DNA of 9,972 nt, taken from contig CAMLNH010000069.1 of NCBI GenBank assembly GCA_946481355.1, forward strand, positions 1 to 9,972, written 5' to 3'. Under the pieces are notes generated by a model, which saw only the letters and a list, made by a program, of their open reading frames with translations, was not told where the DNA came from and did no database searches. The position numbers and the translations under genes were made by a program. This DNA is from an uncultured Curvibacter sp. (GTDB taxonomy: Bacteria; Pseudomonadota; Gammaproteobacteria; Burkholderiales; Burkholderiaceae). Of the stretch, positions 6,060 through 9,972 are shown one piece after another. Position 1 is the stretch's first letter. Every line of letters starts with the position of its first letter.

Positions 6060-6566
6060 TCAGACCGCGACGGCCTTCTCGATCACCACATCCTCCTTGG
6101 GCACATCGCCGTGGAAACCTTTCTGACCGGTTTTGACAGCGGCGATCTTGTCCACCACGTCCGTGCCTGCCACGACCTTGCCGAACACGGCATAACCCCA
6201 GCCTTGGGCCGAGGGGGCGGTGTGGTTGAGGAAGCCGTTGTCAGCCACGTTGATGAAGAACTGCGCCGTGGCCGAGTGCGGGTCATTGGTGCGCGCCATG
6301 GCCAGGGTGTACTTGTCGTTCTTCAGGCCGTTGTTGGCTTCGTTGTCGATGGGCTTGTCCGTGGGCTTCTGGTTCATACCGGGGGCGAATCCGCCGCCCT
6401 GGATCATGAAGCCGGGGATGACGCGGTGGAACACGGTGCCGTCGTAATGGCCTTTGTTCACATAGGCCAGGAAGTTGGCCACGCTGTTGGGGGCCTTGGT
6501 GGCATCGAGTTCGATCTTGATGGTGCCGAAGCCGGTGATCTGGAGTTCGACGTGGGGATTGCTCAT
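6060..6566 (-). CDS. ppiB: Cytoplasmic peptidyl-prolyl cis-trans isomerase (cyclophilin)
   Basis: Encodes 168 residues, a single cyclophilin domain with no signal peptide, so cytoplasmic. It speeds cis-trans isomerisation of Xaa-Pro bonds in folding proteins. Active-site blocks are clear: [13 protein letters not shown] (with the catalytic Arg), then [18 protein letters not shown], and FLNHTAP followed by GYAVFGKVV. The start is 11 nt after the ppiA stop, with GAGAAAG overlapping that stop as ribosome binding site. It is a close paralogue of the adjacent ppiA; the pair share long identical blocks and clearly arose by tandem duplication followed by gain or loss of a signal peptide. Confidence 0.95.
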   Translation of the reverse strand: MSNPHVELQITGFGTIKIELDATKAPNSVANFLAYVNKGHYDGTVFHRVIPGFMIQGGGFAPGMNQKPTDKPIDNEANNGLKNDKYTLAMARTNDPHSATAQFFINVADNGFLNHTAPSAQGWGYAVFGKVVAGTDVVDKIAAVKTGQKGFHGDVPKEDVVIEKAVAV

Positions 6567-6577
6567 GGGGGGCTTTC

Positions 6578-7174
6578 TCAGGGCAGCACGGTGGCCGCGT
6601 TGATGATGACGGGAGTCAGGGGCACGTTCTGGTGCATGCCCTGATTGCCGGTGGGAACGGCGGTGATCTTGTCGACCACGTCCTGGCCTTCGACCACGCG
6701 GCCGAACACGGCGTAGCCCCAGCCCTGCTGGGTGGGCGCGGAGTGGTTGAGGAAGGCGTTGTCGTTGACGTTGATGAAGAACTGCGCCGAGGCCGAGTGC
6801 GGGTGCGGCGTGCGCGCCATGGCCACGGTGTATTTGTCGTTCTTCAGACCATTGGTGGCTTCGTTCTCGATGGGCTTTTCAGTCGGCTTCTGGGTCATGG
6901 CCTTGTCGAAGCCGCCACCCTGGATCATGAAGCCGGGGATGACGCGGTGGAAGATGGTGCCGTTGTAGTGGCCCTTCTTCACATAGGCCAGGAAGTTCTC
7001 CACGGACTTGGGGGCCTTGGCGGCCTGCAGTTCCAGCACGATGTCACCGGCGCTGGTCGCCAGCTTGACGCGCGGCGCGGCGGCGCCCTGGGCATGCACG
7101 GCGGAAACAGCAAACAGCGCGGTAGCGGCCAGCAGCAGACTGCGGCGCAGCCCCGAAACGAGAGTCAGATTCAT
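6578..7174 (-). CDS. ppiA: Periplasmic peptidyl-prolyl cis-trans isomerase (cyclophilin)
   Basis: Encodes 198 residues. The first 28 form a signal peptide (basic start, hydrophobic core [13 protein letters not shown], probable cut after AVHA), so the mature enzyme works in the periplasm. The cyclophilin domain follows, with [31 protein letters not shown] and FLNHSAP as active-site blocks. Its ATG overlaps the stop of the L,D-transpeptidase gene as ATGA, and GAAGGA inside the end of that gene serves as ribosome binding site, so the two are translationally coupled. Likely role: folding of periplasmic and outer-membrane proteins. Confidence 0.94.
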   Translation of the reverse strand: MNLTLVSGLRRSLLLAATALFAVSAVHAQGAAAPRVKLATSAGDIVLELQAAKAPKSVENFLAYVKKGHYNGTIFHRVIPGFMIQGGGFDKAMTQKPTEKPIENEATNGLKNDKYTVAMARTPHPHSASAQFFINVNDNAFLNHSAPTQQGWGYAVFGRVVEGQDVVDKITAVPTGNQGMHQNVPLTPVIINAATVLP

Positions 7175-8403
7175 CCAATGATTCCTTCAAAGAAAATTTT
7201 CCATACGCCATCCTGGCGGATCCAGTACTGGCGCTTGGTCGGCCCGCTGCGTTCTCCCGGGGTGACTTCGCCGAAGGTCACGACCATGGTGTCGGTGTTG
7301 TCGGTCCAGCGCAGATAGGACAGGTCCTTGAGTTCGATGGGCTTGCCGCGCACCTTGTCCACCTCGCTGCGCAGCGCCGGGGTCCATTCGGCCAGGGACT
7401 TGCCGAAGCTGTTGAAGTCCGGCGTGTAGAAACGCAGCAGCTGCTCGATGTCCCCGCTGGACTTGGCGTTGCGCCAGGCGGCCAGCACATCCTCGAAAGG
7501 CTTGCGCTCGGCCTGCACGCTGTGCGGCGCGACCCAGTCCAGCCGCGGCGAGATCACCACCGGCGTCGTGCGTGGCTCCACCGTGCGGCTGATGAAAGCC
7601 AGATCCGGATTGGAGAGCACCACGCAGCCGTCGGAGGCCAGCGGTGCACGCGCGAACTGGTTGGGCGGCGTGCCGTGCAGCCAGATGCCGCGGCCGGTCT
7701 TGCCGCGCTTGCTGTCGAGCACATTGGGATAGTTGATGGGCAGCGCACCCGAACCGTAGAAGTCGCTGAGCGACTTGGGATCGAGGTTGCTGACGATGAA
7801 GTACACGCCCAGCGGCGTGCGTGCATCACCCTCGACCATCTTCTCGATGCCGGACTTGCCCACAGAGATGTAGAAGTCGGCCACCAGCCTGAGTTGCTGC
7901 GGGGTGTTCTCGAACAGGTACAACCGCGAGCGCGAGGCGTCGATGGCGATGGCATGGCGGTTGCGCGGCGACAGTGCGAGGAACTGTGAGGGGATGGTGC
8001 CGGCCGGTGGGCGCTCGCGCAGGGCCTTGAGGCGCATCTGCGATTCGTGGCGCAGCTCGGCCAGGGTCTGGGCGCTGTGGTCGCTGCTCAGTGCGGCTGG
8101 CACGTCGCCGAAGTCTCGCACGGGCCGCATGCGGGTGGTGAGCAGGTCGCCATAGACCAGTTGGGCCAGCTGGAAGTTGGGGTGATCGTGCACCAGACGC
8201 TCGGCGTGCTGCAGTGCCTCGCGCGTCTGCCCGGCGCCAGTCAGGCGGTAGACCTCGATCAGCCGGCTTTCGGGTGTGGCCGGGCTGGTACTTGGGGCGG
8301 AGCGCTGGGGCATGGTGGCCGCGCGCGCGGTTTGCGCCCCGGCCGGCAGTGCCAGCAGGCAGGCGATGACAAGCAGCAGTGGCGTGAAAAACCCAGGGTT
8401 CAT
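7171..8403 (-). CDS. YkuD-type L,D-transpeptidase with NTF2-like C-terminal domain
   Basis: Encodes 410 residues. A signal peptide covers about residues 1-23 ([15 protein letters not shown]), so it acts in the periplasm. Residues 45-130 look helical and TPR-like. The YkuD catalytic domain covers about 148-290: [32 protein letters not shown] with His243, and SDGC with catalytic Cys260. The usual S/T-H-G-C signature reads SDGC, a tolerated variation. Residues 300-410 form an SnoaL/NTF2-like domain ending [17 protein letters not shown], as in the Cds6-type tail recalled for some L,D-transpeptidases. Family members make 3-3 cross-links in peptidoglycan or attach or remove proteins from the wall; the exact activity cannot be told. 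No strong Shine-Dalgarno sequence precedes the ATG. A perfect 7-bp hairpin lies in the 52-nt gap before it. Confidence 0.9.
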   Translation of the reverse strand: MNPGFFTPLLLVIACLLALPAGAQTARAATMPQRSAPSTSPATPESRLIEVYRLTGAGQTREALQHAERLVHDHPNFQLAQLVYGDLLTTRMRPVRDFGDVPAALSSDHSAQTLAELRHESQMRLKALRERPPAGTIPSQFLALSPRNRHAIAIDASRSRLYLFENTPQQLRLVADFYISVGKSGIEKMVEGDARTPLGVYFIVSNLDPKSLSDFYGSGALPINYPNVLDSKRGKTGRGIWLHGTPPNQFARAPLASDGCVVLSNPDLAFISRTVEPRTTPVVISPRLDWVAPHSVQAERKPFEDVLAAWRNAKSSGDIEQLLRFYTPDFNSFGKSLAEWTPALRSEVDKVRGKPIELKDLSYLRWTDNTDTMVVTFGEVTPGERSGPTKRQYWIRQDGVWKIFFEGIIG

Positions 8404-8417
8404 GTCGTGACGAGGCT

Positions 8418-8435
8418 AGGCCGACACTTCGGCCT
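8418..8435 (-). other. Hairpin between the TPR and L,D-transpeptidase genes
   Basis: AGGCCGA pairs with TCGGCCT around a 4-nt loop, in the 52-nt gap between two operon genes. There is no T-run on the minus strand after it, so it is more likely an RNA-processing or stability element than a terminator. Confidence 0.45.
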
Positions 8436-8455
8436 TCAGGGGCGAAGTCCGCGCT

Positions 8456-9478
8456 TCAGCCGCCCGAACCTTCCTTGACGATGAGCCAGCGGTTGCCTGT
8501 GCGGGCCAGCTCCAGCGTCTTGCGGCTCAGGATCGCCAGGGTGTCAGCCTTGTAATCCTGGCGGAATTTTGCCACGGCCCGCTGTCCCTGGACAGTGATC
8601 TGCAAGTCCATCAGCTGGACCGTGATGCGCGACTTGCCCAGGATGCGCGCACGCCGCTCCTGTTCCCAGGCGCTGCGGCCCTGCCGCCCTGGTGTTTCGA
8701 AGGCGGCGTCATAGGCGGCGAGGTAACGGTTCATGTCCCGGTCCGACCAGGCCTGGGCCCAGGCACGCACGGCCTGCTCGACCTCGCGCGCGCCATCCGC
8801 CGGGGCGGCGACCGGCGGCGGGGCAGGGCGAGCAGGTGTCTGCGCCGGGGCGGGCGCCACAGCCACGGTGGGGGCAGGCGGTGCCGGGGGCTTGACCGCA
8901 GTGGGGGCCGGCGCCGTTGCCGGTGGGCCCGCCGGCGCGGCGGCCAGTGTCACGGGGCGGGTCGCGCCGTGGGCGGGGGACAGATCGCGGATCATGGCCA
9001 GCCGGGCGGGCGTCGGGGCTGTGCCCTCGAGCTGCAGGGCCTTGCTATAGGCCTGGCTGGCCAGGCGGGCATAGACGTCGGCCAGATTGTCATGGGCCGT
9101 GGCATAGCTGGGGTGGGTGCGCAAGGCCTTTTCAAGCACCACACGTGCCTTGTCGTACTGCCCCTGGGCCGCATAGATGACGGCCAGGTTGTTATAGGGT
9201 TCGGGCAGCTCGGGGTGGTCATCGCTGAGCTTGCTGAAGGTGGCCAGGGCCTCGCTGGTGCGCCCGGTCTCGCGCTGGATGACGCCCTTGTACAGGCGCA
9301 GCTGCGGATCGCGTGGCTTGGCCGCGAGCAGGCGATCAACCCGGGTCTGTGCTTCGGCCAGCTTGCCCTCGCGCAGCAGCTGGCTGATGTCGCCATGATT
9401 GGCCGCATGGGCAAGGCCCAGCATGCCTGCCAGGGCGAGTCCGAGGAGAGAGCGGTAGAGGTGGTGGCCGTGCTTCAT
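8456..9478 (-). CDS. Secreted TPR protein with NTF2-like C-terminal domain
   Basis: Encodes 340 residues. A signal peptide covers residues 1-25 (SLLGLALAGMLGLAHA), so it is periplasmic or exported. Three to four TPR units lie at about residues 27-150 (AEAQTRVDRLLAAKPRDPQL, EALATFSKLSDDHPELPEPY, KARVVLEKALRTHPSYATAH). A Pro/Ala-rich linker spans about 175-228. Residues 230-340 are an NTF2/SnoaL-like domain (VEQAVRAWAQAWSDRDMNRY, ending WLIVKEG). TPRs serve as protein-binding scaffolds; the downstream L,D-transpeptidase ends in the same kind of domain, which suggests the two work together in the envelope. The TPR part is a close paralogue of the next gene upstream. No enzymatic motif is visible; exact role unknown. 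Confidence 0.88.
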   Translation of the reverse strand: MKHGHHLYRSLLGLALAGMLGLAHAANHGDISQLLREGKLAEAQTRVDRLLAAKPRDPQLRLYKGVIQRETGRTSEALATFSKLSDDHPELPEPYNNLAVIYAAQGQYDKARVVLEKALRTHPSYATAHDNLADVYARLASQAYSKALQLEGTAPTPARLAMIRDLSPAHGATRPVTLAAAPAGPPATAPAPTAVKPPAPPAPTVAVAPAPAQTPARPAPPPVAAPADGAREVEQAVRAWAQAWSDRDMNRYLAAYDAAFETPGRQGRSAWEQERRARILGKSRITVQLMDLQITVQGQRAVAKFRQDYKADTLAILSRKTLELARTGNRWLIVKEGSGG

Positions 9479-9488
9479 GAACGGGCAA

Positions 9489-9494
9489 ATTGTA
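9489..9494 (-). promoter_or_regulatory. Possible -10 box before the TPR/NTF2 gene
   Basis: TACAAT lies on the minus strand 10 nt before the ATG at 9478. No good -35 box precedes it at the usual spacing, and transcription from it would start nearly at the ATG, leaving almost no leader. Weak candidate for an internal promoter. Confidence 0.25.
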
Positions 9495-9548
9495 GAGGGG
9501 CCAGGGCTGTGGCCGGCCGGGTGCAGGCGCTGCCTGTGCGTGCCGGCC

Positions 9549-9972
9549 TCACGGACAGCTGATACCCAGCGTGGTCAGTCGTGTCCTGAGATCACCATTG
9601 ACCGGATCGCTTTGCAGCGCCTTGCAGTAAGACTGACGGGCCAGGCGACTGTAGAGATCGCCGAGATTTTCGTGCGCCGTGGCGTAGGCGGGGTTGGCGC
9701 GGATGGCGAGCTCCAGCACGGCACGCGCGCGGTCGTAGTCGCCCTGGGCCGCGTAGATGACGGCCAGGCCGTTGTAGGGCTCGGGCAGCTCGGGGTAATC
9801 CTCGGTGAGCTTGGTGAAGGTCTCCAGCGCTTCCGCCTGGCGCCCACTGTCACGCTGGATCAGGCCTTTGAGATAGCGCATCTGCGGATCGCGTGGCTTG
9901 GCCTTGAGATGGCGGTCGGCGCGTGCCTCGGCTTCGGCCAGACGCCCGCCGCGCACGAGCTGGCTCACGTCG
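9549..9972 (-). CDS. TPR protein, N-terminus outside the window
   Basis: About 140 residues are visible, ending at TGA 9551-9549; the frame is open through the right edge, so the start and any signal peptide are missing. The visible part holds TPR units (AEAEARADRHLKAKPRDPQM, EALETFTKLTEDYPELPEPY, RARAVLELAIRANPAYATAH, NLGDLYSRLARQSYCKAL). It matches residues 27-150 of the next gene block for block without gaps, with roughly two thirds of positions identical by eye, so the two are a tandem duplication. Unlike its neighbour it stops soon after the TPRs and has no NTF2-like tail. It is the first visible gene of the likely minus-strand operon. An apparent start at 9968 (GTG) is just an internal Val codon. 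Confidence 0.85.
   Translation of the reverse strand, partial: DVSQLVRGGRLAEAEARADRHLKAKPRDPQMRYLKGLIQRDSGRQAEALETFTKLTEDYPELPEPYNGLAVIYAAQGDYDRARAVLELAIRANPAYATAHENLGDLYSRLARQSYCKALQSDPVNGDLRTRLTTLGISCP

Noticed and set aside
8418..8435. Terminator between the TPR and L,D-transpeptidase genes
   Set aside because: The stem is good but no T-run follows on the minus strand.
1..9972. CRISPR array, transposon, integrase or phage genes
   Set aside because: No regularly spaced repeats, transposase or integrase motifs, or flanking inverted and direct repeats were seen.

Overview
The window looks like chromosomal DNA from a betaproteobacterium of the Burkholderiales, most likely the Comamonadaceae or a close relative. 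This rests on the high GC content with strong third-position G/C bias, the N-terminal sequence of GlyA at the left edge, the style of the large DUF349 protein, and the gene order TPR - L,D-transpeptidase - ppiA - ppiB - lpxH. No prophage, insertion sequence, tRNA, rRNA or CRISPR array was seen.

Left part, minus strand (1-1315): the first 30 codons of glyA run off the left edge. They are preceded by a leader that carries the conserved parts of a ZTP (pfl) riboswitch. Upstream lies a membrane-anchored lytic transglycosylase with its own sigma70-like promoter and a leader of about 175 nt.

Middle intergenic region (1105-1873): this is the unusual part. It has an AT-rich stretch packed with palindromes (about 1281-1460), a 20-bp dyad that matches the enterobacterial LexA consensus (1440-1459), and a chain of hairpins (1575-1780) ending in a strong intrinsic terminator (1747-1788) on the plus strand. 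I read it as a probable SOS-controlled small RNA or attenuated leader. It lies upstream of a plus-strand gene for an 849-residue DUF349 protein (1874-4423).

Right part, minus strand (4427-9972): seven closely packed genes, read from right to left, form a likely operon: a TPR protein (N-terminus outside the window), a second TPR protein with an NTF2-like tail, a YkuD-type L,D-transpeptidase with an NTF2-like tail, periplasmic ppiA, cytoplasmic ppiB, lpxH (lipid A synthesis) and mtfA (zinc peptidase that titrates Mlc in E. coli). The theme is cell-envelope building (peptidoglycan cross-linking, lipid A, periplasmic folding). The operon meets the DUF349 gene tail to tail with only 3 nt between stop codons.
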